Of a stretch of 64,000 bases of DNA, positions 8,754 through 18,806 are shown piece by piece. Source of the stretch: Acidobacteriota bacterium (lineage in GTDB: Bacteria > Acidobacteriota > Terriglobia > Bryobacterales > Bryobacteraceae); assembly GCA_017307505.1 (NCBI GenBank), contig JAFKEE010000020.1, positions 186,001 to 250,000 on the forward strand, given 5' to 3'. Within the stretch, counting starts at the first letter, position 1; each line of letters starts with the position of its first letter. The position numbers were made by a program, and so were the translations under genes. The notes below the pieces were generated by a model. That model was not told where the DNA came from, did no database searches, and worked only from the letters and a program-made list of their open reading frames with translations.

Positions 8754-10005
8754 CCGCTGTCCGCGAGTTCCGGATCAGAAGTAGCGTGCCGGCAAGCATC
8801 ACCACTCCTGCGCAGGAAAATGCGAGTGCGGGAGTAGCAATTGTCCAAAGGGTTCCCACCAAAGCGCTCGCGGCTAGGTCGCCCACTCCGTTTACGGTCC
8901 CCATCAGGCCGTAGGCAGTACCACGGGAGGACGCGCGAACGAGATCGGCAGGGATTGCTCCCTCTAACGCATCTTGCACCGCGATATAGGCCCCCGCGCA
9001 GGCGAAGATGGCTGCGAGCGATAACGTACTTGCATTTCCCAAAGAAAATGCTGCGGCGGTCATGGCCGCGGTCGCGGCGCCCAGAAGGTACCCGATTGCG
9101 AGTAACCCGGTCTTGTCCATGCGGTCGGCCAACAGCCCGATGGGGTACGAGGCCGCCGTGTACACGACATTGCGGAGGACATAAAGCAGCGCGGCGATTT
9201 GTGTAGCGCGCACAGTCCCGTGGGTTGGTATCAAGAGCTGAGTCGCGGCAAGAATCAGGAGAGTATGGGAGAAGTCTCCAAGCCCGAAGAGTCCGACGCC
9301 CTGCAGAAATCGGACGTAAGGGCGAGGCAGATCGCGTATGGCGCCCCAAAGTTGAAGACTGTCGTTTGCGGGACGCCGCTTTTCCTGAACCAACACAACG
9401 AATGACACCACCGCAGCCAGACCAGGAATCAGAGAGAGCACAAAAATCGTCCGGAACGGCGCGGAATCGCCGGGGTGTGGAAGCGTTGAGAGCAGCCAGA
9501 CACCGAGCAGCGGGCCAACAACGGCACCAAGTGTATCTCCCGCTCGATGCAATCCGAATGCTTTGCCACGCGCGTCCGGAGCGACGGACTCAGCCAGCAT
9601 AGCGTCTCGCAGCGGTCCGCGTATTCCTCGCCCGAACCAACTGACCACGCGGCCCAACAGGATGATTGGCCAAGAGACCGCTAGAGCAAAGATCGCCAGT
9701 GCTGTGCCCGTCAGGAAGTAGCCTGCCGAGACGATCCCCTTGCGATGGCCGATTCGGTCCGAATACCATCCAGCGCCGAGCTTCACAAAGCTCGATGACG
9801 CATCGGAGACGCCTTCGATCCACCCGAGAGCAGCGGCGGCAATACCTAGACTCCCCAGGAACCCCGGCAGTACGGCCGTGACCATTTCGTGCCCGGCATC
9901 CCCTAGGAAGCTGGTAATGGTCATTCCAAGCACATTTCGATTGAACCAACCGCCGGGAGACGAGGGAGCGGTGGGTGCCGGTGGTTGGTCTTCAGGCATC
10001 GCCAT
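8746..10005 (-). CDS. MFS transporter
   Basis: 419 residues with about 12 membrane spans. The loop after span 2 has GAGWYSDRIGHRKG, the major facilitator signature, and a second copy LLADRMDKTG follows span 8. FGRGIRGPLRDAML and FGLHRAGDTLGAVVGPLLG resemble drug or small-molecule exporters, but the substrate cannot be named. The start overlaps the end of the sensor kinase gene by 14 bases, so regulator, kinase and transporter form one minus-strand operon that is probably induced by the same signal as the divergent RND pump. Its end overlaps the convergent dynamin-like gene by 8 bases. Confidence 0.85.
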   Translation of the reverse strand: MAMPEDQPPAPTAPSSPGGWFNRNVLGMTITSFLGDAGHEMVTAVLPGFLGSLGIAAAALGWIEGVSDASSSFVKLGAGWYSDRIGHRKGIVSAGYFLTGTALAIFALAVSWPIILLGRVVSWFGRGIRGPLRDAMLAESVAPDARGKAFGLHRAGDTLGAVVGPLLGVWLLSTLPHPGDSAPFRTIFVLSLIPGLAAVVSFVVLVQEKRRPANDSLQLWGAIRDLPRPYVRFLQGVGLFGLGDFSHTLLILAATQLLIPTHGTVRATQIAALLYVLRNVVYTAASYPIGLLADRMDKTGLLAIGYLLGAATAAMTAAAFSLGNASTLSLAAIFACAGAYIAVQDALEGAIPADLVRASSRGTAYGLMGTVNGVGDLAASALVGTLWTIATPALAFSCAGVVMLAGTLLLIRNSRTAAI

Positions 10006-11404
10006 TCCCGGTGCTATCGCCTAGTGGAGCCAGACTGGGCGCCACCGCTGCCGATTCGCTGATGAAAGAGGTTTCGTCACTAAGGCTGGCCGATACCGGC
10101 AGCGTCACCCGAAACAACGCCCCCTGAGGCAGAGGAATGGCTTCAATGCGGCCACGATGATTCTCAACGATCGATTGCGCGATACAAAGTCCAAGCCCTG
10201 CGCCACTTCCAGGAGTGCGAACGGAATCCGCCCTATAGAAGCGGTCGAAAATACGCGGGAGATCTTCGGGCGTGATTCCACACCCATTGTCGGAGACGTC
10301 GACCTCGCAAGTGCCATTGCCTTGGACAAGCCGGACGGATACCCTTCCGCCCGACGGCGTGTGCTTCAATGCGTTGTCGATCAGGATGAGAATGACGCGG
10401 CGGAGCGCTTCCTCGTCAGCCTGCACAATGACCGATAGGCCGGGCACCACCCAGTCGAGAGTTACTCCGCTCTTCTCTGCAAGTGGATCGACCGACCGGC
10501 GCAGCCCGCGCAAGAGCTGGTCCATAAATACGGTTTCCAGGCGGAATTTCCACTGACCGGCGTCGCCGCGCGCCAACAAAAGAAGTTGGTCGAGTAGCCC
10601 CGTCATTTGGACGGTCTCGGCCTCGATCGCGCCGATGGTCTGCCTGTAGCTTTCGGATGTCCTCGGATGCCGTAATGCCAGCTCCGCTGAAGTCCGAATC
10701 ACCGTGACCGGGGTTCTCAGTTCATGTGCGGCATCGGCAGTGAATCGGCGAACAGCTTGGACCGAAGCCTCGATACGGGCGAGAAGCGAGTTCCATGCCT
10801 CGGCCAGTTCCTCTAACTCGTCCCCGGTCTCTGGAACCGAGACGCGGGCGGAAAGGTCTCGTGCGTTGATCTCGCGCGCTTCCCGGGTCATGGCTCCGAC
10901 TGGCTGCAGCGCACGCTTTGCCAGCCACCATCCGCCAACCACAGCAATGGCGAGCACGGCCGGGAAGACCGCCATCATCACCCAAGCGAGTGTTTGAAGA
11001 ACCCTATGAAAATCGGCGAGCGAGATGGTCAGGGTGACCTCGACCGGCTGTCCACGCACGGTCATGGTTTGCGTTCTTGTTAACGTGTCGGAACTCGTGG
11101 ACTTTCTTTCGAAAACCACGCGACCGTCAGCCGATCGGACGCGGATTCCCTGCCCATCCGGCAGGCCTGTGGCGTATTCCCGGGCTTCCTCGGCGATATC
11201 GGCAAGCTCGTTCCCTCTCGCCTCGTGTTCCAAGAAGGCGGCTACGGCATCTAGACGCTGGTCGAGGCCACGATAACGGTTTTCGAGCAACACTTCGCGC
11301 AAGACTGTCCAACTGGCGAGGCCAAAAACAGCCATACCGGCGGTCAGCACCACCAAGTACCAGAGCGCCAGCCGGAATCGCACAGATTTGGAATGAATCG
11401 TCAT
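9992..11404 (-). CDS. Sensor histidine kinase (CusS/heavy-metal type layout)
   Basis: 470 residues: a membrane span near 10-33, a periplasmic stretch to about 145, a second span, HAMP, then a kinase core. The phosphoacceptor is in DAAHELRTP near residue 228; N box ILIDNALKHTPSGG, G1 DVSDNGCGI, F box FDRFYRAD and G2 GSGAGLGL are all present, so it should be active. Layout and position resemble metal- or copper-sensing kinases that control RND pumps. Its ATG overlaps the response regulator stop by 4 bases. The inducing ion is not readable from the sequence. Confidence 0.9.
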   Translation of the reverse strand: MTIHSKSVRFRLALWYLVVLTAGMAVFGLASWTVLREVLLENRYRGLDQRLDAVAAFLEHEARGNELADIAEEAREYATGLPDGQGIRVRSADGRVVFERKSTSSDTLTRTQTMTVRGQPVEVTLTISLADFHRVLQTLAWVMMAVFPAVLAIAVVGGWWLAKRALQPVGAMTREAREINARDLSARVSVPETGDELEELAEAWNSLLARIEASVQAVRRFTADAAHELRTPVTVIRTSAELALRHPRTSESYRQTIGAIEAETVQMTGLLDQLLLLARGDAGQWKFRLETVFMDQLLRGLRRSVDPLAEKSGVTLDWVVPGLSVIVQADEEALRRVILILIDNALKHTPSGGRVSVRLVQGNGTCEVDVSDNGCGITPEDLPRIFDRFYRADSVRTPGSGAGLGLCIAQSIVENHRGRIEAIPLPQGALFRVTLPVSASLSDETSFISESAAVAPSLAPLGDSTGNGDA

Positions 11405-12078
11405 AGGTTCCCCTCCAGTCGCACACAGTAGCCGACGCCCCGGACAGTCCGAATAAGCTTCGGCTCGCCGGCATCGACTTTGCTTCTTAGTTGGGAAACG
11501 AATGCCTCCAGGTTGTTCTCGGAGACCTCACTGTCGAAGCCCCAGATTTGTTCCAGAATCGTCTGGCGTGGAACGACGCGAGGCGAGCATCGGACCAACA
11601 ATTCCAGCAGCCGGAATTCTCGCGGCGTGAGAGGCAGCGCTTGGCCGGCCCGGGAGACGATGTGGCGGTCCCCGTCGATCACCAGATCTCCGACAGACAT
11701 CACGATCGAATTCAATGCGGGCCCCCGGCGCACGACAGCGCGGAGCCTCGCCATCAGAACGTCGAACGAGAACGGCTTGGTCACGTAGTCGTCAGCACCC
11801 AGATTGAGCCCGTCAATGGTGTCGGACTCAGAATCTTTGGCGGTCAACATCACGATGGGAGTACGGTTCCCGGACCGCCGCAATTCTTTAGCCACGCGGA
11901 AACCGTCGAGACCGGGCAACATCACATCGAGCACAATGACCTGAAACTCTCCGCTTTTGGCGGCAGCGAGTCCGTCCGGCCCTGTGGAGGCCAATGCAAT
12001 CTGGCATCCTTCCTCTCGCATGCCCTGTTCGAGCAGACTGGCCAGACGGGAATCGTCTTCGACAATCAGAACCCGCAT
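11401..12078 (-). CDS. OmpR/CusR-family response regulator
   Basis: Receiver domain begins MRVLIVEDDSRL, with the phosphorylated aspartate in VIVLDVMLPGLDGF and lysine in TKPFSFD. The C-terminal winged helix has LTPREFRLLELLV and NLEAFVSQLRSKVD, then IRTVRGVGYCVR. I start at ATG 12078, which has AGGGATGAG in front and begins at the conserved first strand; an ATG at 12099 would add seven residues. It is divergent from the RND pump genes and very likely binds the repeat cluster at 12101-12146 to control both directions. Confidence 0.9.
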   Translation of the reverse strand: MRVLIVEDDSRLASLLEQGMREEGCQIALASTGPDGLAAAKSGEFQVIVLDVMLPGLDGFRVAKELRRSGNRTPIVMLTAKDSESDTIDGLNLGADDYVTKPFSFDVLMARLRAVVRRGPALNSIVMSVGDLVIDGDRHIVSRAGQALPLTPREFRLLELLVRCSPRVVPRQTILEQIWGFDSEVSENNLEAFVSQLRSKVDAGEPKLIRTVRGVGYCVRLEGNL

Positions 12079-12100
12079 CTCATCCCTACTCTCGCGCATC

Positions 12101-12146
12101 TTGCTGAAGGTTTGCTGAAGTCATTTCTATTCAGCATTTCTTCAGG
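12101..12146. promoter_or_regulatory. Response-regulator binding repeats in the divergent promoter
   Basis: TTGCTGAAG occurs at 12101-12109 and again at 12112-12120, an 11-base period typical of OmpR-type dimers. Inverted copies TTCAGCA (12130-12136) and CTTCAG (12140-12145) follow, also about 10 bases apart. The cluster lies between the regulator gene and the pump gene starts. The repeats are seen directly; binding by the neighbouring regulator is inferred. Confidence 0.6.
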
Positions 12147-12168
12147 TTGACATGATCTATTGAGGAGG

Positions 12169-13464
12169 ATGCTGAAATCCGTTCACCTCGCGCTGTTGGG
12201 GGCGGCGCTTGCCGCCGCCGGCTATGCTCAGCCCATAGACGCGCCGCTCACATTGCCGGATTGTATCCGCAAGGCGTTGGCAGTGCCGTCGATGGTGAGC
12301 GTGACGCGCTTGGACAGGCAGATTGCGGAGCGGGATCTGTCGATCGCACGGGCCGGTCTGCTGCCGCAGTCATCGGCCACGGTGGGGACGATCTATACCA
12401 GCCCCTCTCAACTGAATCGCGAAACCTTCGCGTTCATCCCTGCCAACGCGATTCGAGAGTACACGGGACTCGCACACATCTTCCAGGAGATCGACACTTC
12501 CGGTCGACTCCGGGCCGAGATCGCCCGGGCGCGCGCCAATCAACAGGCTGCGCAGGCCAGCGCTGGCATCGCCGAAAGGGATCTGAAGCGGGCCGTCAGT
12601 CAAGCCTACTTCCGATTGCTGTTGGCCCGCCGTCTTGTTGCTGCAATCGGACAGTCGTTGGAAGAGACCCAGACATTTGAGCGGCGCGTGAAGCTGCTGG
12701 CGGAAGGCGGAGAGGCGGCTCGCGCGGATGTGGTCAAGGCTTCCAATCAGGTCGCCATTCTTCGCCAAACCTTGACTTCCGCGGAATTGGCTTCCACCTT
12801 AGCCAACCAAGACCTTGCGGCCTATTGGACGCCCGACGTGGATACGGTGTTAAACATTGAAGACACGTTTGATCAAGCCGTCACCGCAGACGCAAGGAGC
12901 GGTGAGCCGGCTGCGGGTAGTGTCGCGTCTCCTTACCTGCGCCGTTTCGAATTCTCGTTGCTCGATGCCCAGAAGAAGGGCTTCGAGGCCGACGCCAAGC
13001 GAACACGGGCGCTCCTGCTGCCCCAACTAACGCTCGGCTTTAATTGGGGCCTCGATTCGTTCCGCGTGGACTGGCAGCATCGCGGTTACTCAGCGACGGC
13101 TGGATTCACGGTCCCCGTCTTCGACTGGTTCCGGACTCTCAATGCGGCCCGTCAGTTCACGGCGAGAGCACGGCAGGTATCGGAAACGCGGGCAATCTCC
13201 CAACGGCGATACTCACAGGAATTCAGCGCGGCCACTTCGCGCGCGACAAGGCTTCTCGAACAGGCCGGTCAGGCCCGCGAGCAAGTCGCACTCGCCGAGG
13301 AAGACTACAAGCTCAGCCGCGTCCGTTATGAGGGCGGCGAAGGCGCGGCGGTGGATGTCGTCGTAGCGCAGAACCAACTCGTGCAGGCCCGTTCGAACTA
13401 CTACACGACGATCGCAAATTATCTCAGCGCCAAGCTGGACCTGGAGGTCGCGGCCGGAAGATGA
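12169..13464 (+). CDS. TolC-family outer-membrane efflux protein
   Basis: About 431 residues with a signal peptide (MLKSVHLALLGAALAAAGYAQ). Two related halves of long helices around residues 100-190 and 310-400, with the repeated pattern of an outer-membrane-factor barrel and tunnel (AYFRLLLARRL, LVQARSNYYTTIANYL). It should form the exit duct of the pump with the next two genes. AGGAGG lies directly before ATG 12169, an unusually short gap; a TTG at 12160 is a poorer alternative. The stop overlaps the adaptor gene by 4 bases. Confidence 0.87.
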   Translation: MLKSVHLALLGAALAAAGYAQPIDAPLTLPDCIRKALAVPSMVSVTRLDRQIAERDLSIARAGLLPQSSATVGTIYTSPSQLNRETFAFIPANAIREYTGLAHIFQEIDTSGRLRAEIARARANQQAAQASAGIAERDLKRAVSQAYFRLLLARRLVAAIGQSLEETQTFERRVKLLAEGGEAARADVVKASNQVAILRQTLTSAELASTLANQDLAAYWTPDVDTVLNIEDTFDQAVTADARSGEPAAGSVASPYLRRFEFSLLDAQKKGFEADAKRTRALLLPQLTLGFNWGLDSFRVDWQHRGYSATAGFTVPVFDWFRTLNAARQFTARARQVSETRAISQRRYSQEFSAATSRATRLLEQAGQAREQVALAEEDYKLSRVRYEGGEGAAVDVVVAQNQLVQARSNYYTTIANYLSAKLDLEVAAGR

Positions 13465-14714
13465 AACGTTCTCATCGACTTAAGAAAATTGTGCCCGTGC
13501 TGGGGATCGCATTTCTGTTGAACTGCGGAAAGCATGCGGAAGAAGAACAGAAAGCAGATCCCGTGGTTGCCGTGAAGGTGGCAACGGCCGAGGAGCAGGA
13601 CATCAGGCTGACGGTTCATGCGCCTGCTACCGTGTTCCCGCGTGAACAGGCCAATGTGGCATCGCGCATCACAGCGCCCATCATCGCCCTCGGAGCGAAA
13701 AAGGGCGATCGGGTGGCCGCAGGGCAGGTGCTCGCCCGGCTCGACAACCGGGATCTATTGGCGCAGAGGCGAGAGTTGGCTGCCGCGGTTGGCGATGCGG
13801 AAGCTTCGATGGAGAAGACCCGGCTCGGCACAGTGCCCGCGGATCTCGAACGCGCTCGCGGTCAAGTTGCTACGACTCAAGCAGCGCTCAATCAGGCGGA
13901 GAAATTCCTCGAGCGGCGCAAACAGTTATTCGAGCAAGGCGCCATTCCGAATCGCGACTTGCTCATCAGCCAAACCGAATTGGCAACGGCGAGAGCCAAC
14001 TTCGATGTCGCGCAGCGCAATCTGTCTTTGCTAGAAAAGCAGTCGACGGGCCGTGACATCGAAATCGCCCAAAGCCGGTTAGAGCAGGCCAAAGGGCGTC
14101 TAGCCGGAGTGGATGCGCAGATCGCCTTCTCTGAACTCAAGAGCCCGTTCGGAGGCTTCATCACCGAGCAGTTTGTCTTTCCCGGCGATATGGCGCAGCC
14201 TTCCACCCCGATGTTCACCGTGGCCGACCTCGATGTTGCCGTCGCGCGTGCTCAGGTTCCGGAAGCCGACGCAGGCGGCGTGCGCCGTGGGGCTCTTTGC
14301 GAGTTGCGACCGAGCGACCAGAACAAAATCTTTTCGGGTAGGGTATCGGTTGTAAACCAAGCAGTGGACCCGGCCCGCAGGACAGTGGAGGTCTGGTGCG
14401 AGATCCCGAACCCCAAGGGGGAACTGAGAGCGCAGGTGTTCGGGTCCGTTGAGATCTCGACTGGACGCCTTGCCAAGGCAGTCACTGTTCCCGTCGCGGC
14501 CGTTCAATTTGACGAGGGCGCGCGAAGCGGGTTCGTTATGACCGTGGGTGAGGAGAAGAAGGCAAAGAAGAAGCAAGTGGAGACGGGCACACCGGTGAAC
14601 GGACGGGCTGCGGTGCTGAAGGGCTTGGATGCGGGCGAAATGGTGATCGTCGAAGGAGCCTACGGACTTGCCGAGGGAACTAAGGTCACCTCTGCGGGAG
14701 ACGGCAAGAAATGA
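13461..14714 (+). CDS. RND efflux periplasmic adaptor (lipoprotein)
   Basis: 417 residues. The N-terminus VLGIAFLLNCGKH carries a lipobox, so it is anchored to the inner membrane through cysteine. HlyD-like barrel-sandwich halves flank a long coiled-coil hairpin (about 105-200), followed by beta-barrel and membrane-proximal domains up to EMVIVEGAYGLAEGTKV. A lysine-rich insertion (GEEKKAKKKQ) lies near 370. It joins the RND permease to the TolC-like duct. Both ends overlap neighbouring genes by 4 bases, a tight operon. Confidence 0.88.
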   Translation: MKRSHRLKKIVPVLGIAFLLNCGKHAEEEQKADPVVAVKVATAEEQDIRLTVHAPATVFPREQANVASRITAPIIALGAKKGDRVAAGQVLARLDNRDLLAQRRELAAAVGDAEASMEKTRLGTVPADLERARGQVATTQAALNQAEKFLERRKQLFEQGAIPNRDLLISQTELATARANFDVAQRNLSLLEKQSTGRDIEIAQSRLEQAKGRLAGVDAQIAFSELKSPFGGFITEQFVFPGDMAQPSTPMFTVADLDVAVARAQVPEADAGGVRRGALCELRPSDQNKIFSGRVSVVNQAVDPARRTVEVWCEIPNPKGELRAQVFGSVEISTGRLAKAVTVPVAAVQFDEGARSGFVMTVGEEKKAKKKQVETGTPVNGRAAVLKGLDAGEMVIVEGAYGLAEGTKVTSAGDGKK

Positions 14715-17700
14715 CCAAGGCACTAGCCGCATTCGTCGAAGGTCACGGACGGGCGATTCTGCTGGTGGTCTTGAGCTTCGCGCTCGCCGGACTGGCCTTC
14801 ATCTTTCAGTTGCCCGTGGCCATCTTCCCGCAGACCGACTTTCCCAGAGTGGTCGTGCTGGTTGATAACGGCATCACCCCGGTCGATGTCCAGATGTTGA
14901 CCGTAACGCGGCCGATCGAAGAAGCGGTTCGTATCGTTCCGGGCGTGAATATGATCCGTTCAACCACGGCGCGCGGATCGACCGAAATTAGCATCTTCTT
15001 CCGATGGGATGTCGATATCCGTGACGCGCAACATCTAGTGCAAGGCCGGATCGCACAGATCACGCCAGCGCTTCCCTCCAACTGCCGCTTCTACATCAAC
15101 CGTCTCACTTTCTCGGTGTTCCCCATGCTAGGCTTCAGCATCACGTCGCCGACAAGATCACAGGCCGACTTGTGGGAACTCGCCTATTACACGCTTTCTC
15201 CACGCCTTTATAGGATTCCCGGTGTCGCTGAGACGCGAATCGTCGGCGGGCGCCAACCCGAGTATCACATCATCGTGGACCCAGCCAAGTTGAATGGCTT
15301 CGGTATGCCGCTCACGAAGGTGGTCGATGCGGTCAAGAGCTCCAACATCATCGCCAGTTCCGGGATGTTGCAGGAGAACTATCATCTTTATCTGTCCACG
15401 GTCACCGGCATGTTGAAGGACAAGCAGCAAATCGAGGACCTGGTGGTCGATGTCGTACGGGGCACGCCGGTGCTGGTCAAGAACATTGCTCAAGTCATGC
15501 CCGGCGAACGGCCCGTGTACAACGTGGTGAGCGCCGATGGGCGGCGTGCGGTACTGATTAACGTTTTGCAGCAGCCGGATGGAAATGCGATCGAAATCGC
15601 CGATGCCGTCAATGCCGAACTTCGCCAATTGCGCAAGGAACTGCCGCCTGACGTCGAACTGGGGACTTTCTATGATCAGTCGCTTCTGGTCCGTGACTCA
15701 ATAGGCGGGGTTGTCGAGAGTATTTTGATTGGGCTTGCTCTTTCCGTGGCCGTTTTAGTGGGCTTTCTCAAGAGCTGGCGTACAACCTTGGTTGCCTCAC
15801 TGGTCATTCCGGTGGCCGTACTCATCGCGATCGTCTGCATGAAGCTCTTCCACATGAGCTTCAACCTGATGACACTGGGTGGATTGGCGGCCTGTATCGG
15901 CATTGTTATTGACGACGCCATTGTGATGGTGGAAAACATCATGGTGCATTTGTCGATGGGGCAGTCTCCAACGGAAGCCTCGCGCAGCGCCATCGTGGAG
16001 TTGACTCCCGCCCTGATCGGCTCTACGTTGACGCCGATCATGGTGTTCGCGCCATTGGTCTTTCTGGGCGGCATCACGGCGGTGTTCTTCCGCGCTCTCG
16101 CCATGACGATGGTAACGGCGTTGCTTGCTTCGCTACTCCTGGCAATTTTCTTCACTCCCGTGCTGGCGGGTTGGGTTTTGCGCCGGAACGAAGGTCCCGC
16201 GATCACAAACATGGAAGAGGCTGAGCAGGCTGGCGAAGGGCGAATTCTCCGGTGGCTCTCGGCGCGCTACACCGCTGCGCTTGCCTGGTCGCTCGATCGT
16301 CCTTCGGCCGTGCTGATCGCAGCCACAGTTGTCCTCGCAGCCACTGTGGGCATCTACTTCCATCTCGGTAGTGGATTCCTGCCCGAGATGGATGAAGGCG
16401 CATTCGTGCTGGACTACCGTACGCCGCCGGGTACGTCACTCGAAGAAACGGATAGAGTCTTGCGTCACGTGGAACAGTATCTGCGCGAGACACCCGAGAT
16501 CGAGAGCTACTCGCGGCGCACAGGTGCGCGACTGGCGCTCGCAATTGCCGAGCCCAACACGGGCGACTTCCTCATTCGTCTCAAAAAGAATAGGGAGCGT
16601 TCGCTTGATGATGTCACCTCAGAGTTGCGCCGGAAGATCACAGGCTCCGAGCCCGGCATCGAGGTCGAATTCCCGCACATTCTAGAGGATCTGGTGGGCG
16701 ACCTCGCTTGGTCGCCACAACCGATCGAGATCAAACTGCACAACGACAATGACGCCGCATACAAGGAAGCTGCGGAATTGGTTGAGAAATGGCTACCGAA
16801 GGTAAAGGGTGTGGTGGACATCGAGAATCGCACCATTCCCATTGGGCCGGCGATCAACTTCCGAGTGGACATGGAAAAGGCCATGCGAGCAGGCTTTCGC
16901 GTGCAGGATGTCGCGGACCTGCAGGCGGCAATCGTAGACGGAACATTGGCCTCGCAAATGATCCGCGGGGATCGACTGATCGGCATCCGTGTCCGTTATC
17001 CCGCGGCGGTGCGCTCATCGAGCGAGTCGTTGAAGGGCCTTCTTCTCACATCCCCAACCGGACAAACGGTGCCTTTGTCCAGCATCGCGAGCCCGGAGGT
17101 GGACGCGGCTACCTATGAGATTCGGCGCGAAAATCTGCGCAACATCTCCGCCGTGACGGCACACCTGGAGGGCCGCGACCTTGGCTCTGCGATCGCCGAG
17201 ATACAACAACGGCTGCCCAAAGAGGTGAACCTGCCAAAGGGTACGGACGTGGAGTACGGCGGCTTGTTTCAGATTCAACAGGAATCTTTTCTGGGACTCA
17301 CCTACGTGCTGCTCGGCTCGATCTTGCTAATCTTCATCATCCTCGTCTTCGAGTTCCGCTCCTTCTCGCATCCGGTGGCAATTCTCGTGGCAACGATCCT
17401 CTGCAGCTTTGGGTCTCTGCTCGCCTTGTACCTTACGAACACAACGCTGAACATCTCGTCGTTTATGGGAGCCATCATGGTGGTCGGCATTGTCCACAAG
17501 AACGGCATCCTAATGCTCGACGCCGAGCAAGAGTTTACCGCCCGTGGTCTAGCGCTGAGGGACGCCATCTTCCAAGCCGGACGCCGCCGCCTGCGCCCTA
17601 TCCTTATGACGGCTTTGGCGACGTTGTTCGGCATGGCGCCGCTCGCGATCGGAGTCGGCTCAGGCGCTGAGATGCTTCGCCCACTCGCCATCGCCGTGAT

Positions 17701-17782
17701 GGGAGGTGTGTCTGTTTCCTTGTTGCTTTCGCTACTGATTACGCCGGTGCTGTTTTATGTATTGAAGCGAATCGGGCTTTAG
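14711..17782 (+). CDS. RND efflux transporter, inner-membrane permease
   Basis: 1023 residues with 12 membrane spans and two large periplasmic loops. In span 4, GGLAACIGIVIDDAIVMVEN near residue 391 has the double-aspartate proton relay of hydrophobe-type RND pumps rather than the DFG pattern of the heavy-metal CzcA group, in contrast to the pump at 32087. FAPLVFLGG and the final span 10-12 block (MGAIMVVGIVHKNGILMLD) are normal. Substrate is unknown; it may be an organic compound or a monovalent metal. It is the third gene of the operon and is probably switched by the divergent two-component system. Confidence 0.88.
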   Translation: MTKALAAFVEGHGRAILLVVLSFALAGLAFIFQLPVAIFPQTDFPRVVVLVDNGITPVDVQMLTVTRPIEEAVRIVPGVNMIRSTTARGSTEISIFFRWDVDIRDAQHLVQGRIAQITPALPSNCRFYINRLTFSVFPMLGFSITSPTRSQADLWELAYYTLSPRLYRIPGVAETRIVGGRQPEYHIIVDPAKLNGFGMPLTKVVDAVKSSNIIASSGMLQENYHLYLSTVTGMLKDKQQIEDLVVDVVRGTPVLVKNIAQVMPGERPVYNVVSADGRRAVLINVLQQPDGNAIEIADAVNAELRQLRKELPPDVELGTFYDQSLLVRDSIGGVVESILIGLALSVAVLVGFLKSWRTTLVASLVIPVAVLIAIVCMKLFHMSFNLMTLGGLAACIGIVIDDAIVMVENIMVHLSMGQSPTEASRSAIVELTPALIGSTLTPIMVFAPLVFLGGITAVFFRALAMTMVTALLASLLLAIFFTPVLAGWVLRRNEGPAITNMEEAEQAGEGRILRWLSARYTAALAWSLDRPSAVLIAATVVLAATVGIYFHLGSGFLPEMDEGAFVLDYRTPPGTSLEETDRVLRHVEQYLRETPEIESYSRRTGARLALAIAEPNTGDFLIRLKKNRERSLDDVTSELRRKITGSEPGIEVEFPHILEDLVGDLAWSPQPIEIKLHNDNDAAYKEAAELVEKWLPKVKGVVDIENRTIPIGPAINFRVDMEKAMRAGFRVQDVADLQAAIVDGTLASQMIRGDRLIGIRVRYPAAVRSSSESLKGLLLTSPTGQTVPLSSIASPEVDAATYEIRRENLRNISAVTAHLEGRDLGSAIAEIQQRLPKEVNLPKGTDVEYGGLFQIQQESFLGLTYVLLGSILLIFIILVFEFRSFSHPVAILVATILCSFGSLLALYLTNTTLNISSFMGAIMVVGIVHKNGILMLDAEQEFTARGLALRDAIFQAGRRRLRPILMTALATLFGMAPLAIGVGSGAEMLRPLAIAVMGGVSVSLLLSLLITPVLFYVLKRIGL

Positions 17783-17795
17783 AAAGGATTCATCC

Positions 17796-18806
17796 ATGAA
17801 CAAAGCTGCAGTGCTGTGTGTTGCCGTAGCATCTTGCCTCTGCGGGCAGGAAAGCTACAGGCTTCTTCAAAAACTTCAGATTCCCGGAGACTACGGCTGG
17901 GATTACTTGACGGCGGATAGCGAACAGCGGCGCTTGTATGTTTCGCACGACCGCGAAGTGGTGGTGGTCGATCTCGACAAGGGCACGATCATCGGGAAGA
18001 TTCCGGGCCAGGATGTCCACGGCATCGCGGTCGCCCACGAGTTCGGCAAGGGGTTCATCAGTGCGTCCGATCCGGGTTCGGTGACGATCTTCGACCTGAA
18101 GACTCTGGCTGTAACCGGCAAGACGACGGTTGGCGACGATCCGAATGCGATTTTCTATGACCGGAAGACGAAGCGCGTCTTCACAATTGACCGCGGCAGC
18201 AAGCGGATCACCGCGCTGGACGCCAAGTCGGGGAGAGTGGTCGGTAGTGTGGAAGGACTTGGCGGGCGCACCGAACACGCAGTGTCCGATGAGGCGGGTC
18301 ATATCTTTCTCAACATGCAGAGTCTTCATACGCTTTTACGGGTTGATATTGCCACGATGAAGGTGACAGATACTTGGCCGCTCGCTCCATGTCAGCAGCC
18401 GAGCAGCATGGACATCGATCGTAAGACCCACCGGCTGTTCATCGGGTGCCGGAACGGTTTGATGGCTGTGGTTGACGCAACCTCAGGTCGCATCATCACG
18501 ACACAGCCCATCGGACCGGGCGTCGACGCCAGCGAATTCGATATCAAGCGAGGCTTGATCTACTTTTCGTCGGGCGGCGACGGAACGATGGCGGTGTTCC
18601 ATCAGGATTCTCCCGACTGGTACTCGCTGGTGGAACGCGTGAAAACTCAGACCAGCGCGCGAACCATGGCTGTGGACCAAAAGACCGGAAAGTGCTACCT
18701 CGCGGCAGCCCAGTTTGGACCGAGACCCCAACCGGAACCGGGCAAGCAACCTCCGCGTGCGCCAATGATTCCCGCAAGCTTTACGGTGCTCGTTTATGGG
18801 CGGTGA
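17796..18806 (+). CDS. Secreted YncE-like beta-propeller protein
   Basis: 336 residues with a short signal peptide (AAVLCVAVASCLCGQ). Repeated units such as RRLYVSHDREVVVVDLDKG, VTIFDLKTLAVTGK and HRLFIGCRNGLMAVVDATSG are YVTN/YncE-type propeller blades, about seven in total. Such proteins lie in the periplasm or outside and have no single known activity. The gene starts 13 bases after the RND permease with AAAGGA in front, so it is part of the pump operon, and is followed by a second propeller in a different frame with an 11-base overlap. Confidence 0.75.
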   Translation: MNKAAVLCVAVASCLCGQESYRLLQKLQIPGDYGWDYLTADSEQRRLYVSHDREVVVVDLDKGTIIGKIPGQDVHGIAVAHEFGKGFISASDPGSVTIFDLKTLAVTGKTTVGDDPNAIFYDRKTKRVFTIDRGSKRITALDAKSGRVVGSVEGLGGRTEHAVSDEAGHIFLNMQSLHTLLRVDIATMKVTDTWPLAPCQQPSSMDIDRKTHRLFIGCRNGLMAVVDATSGRIITTQPIGPGVDASEFDIKRGLIYFSSGGDGTMAVFHQDSPDWYSLVERVKTQTSARTMAVDQKTGKCYLAAAQFGPRPQPEPGKQPPRAPMIPASFTVLVYGR

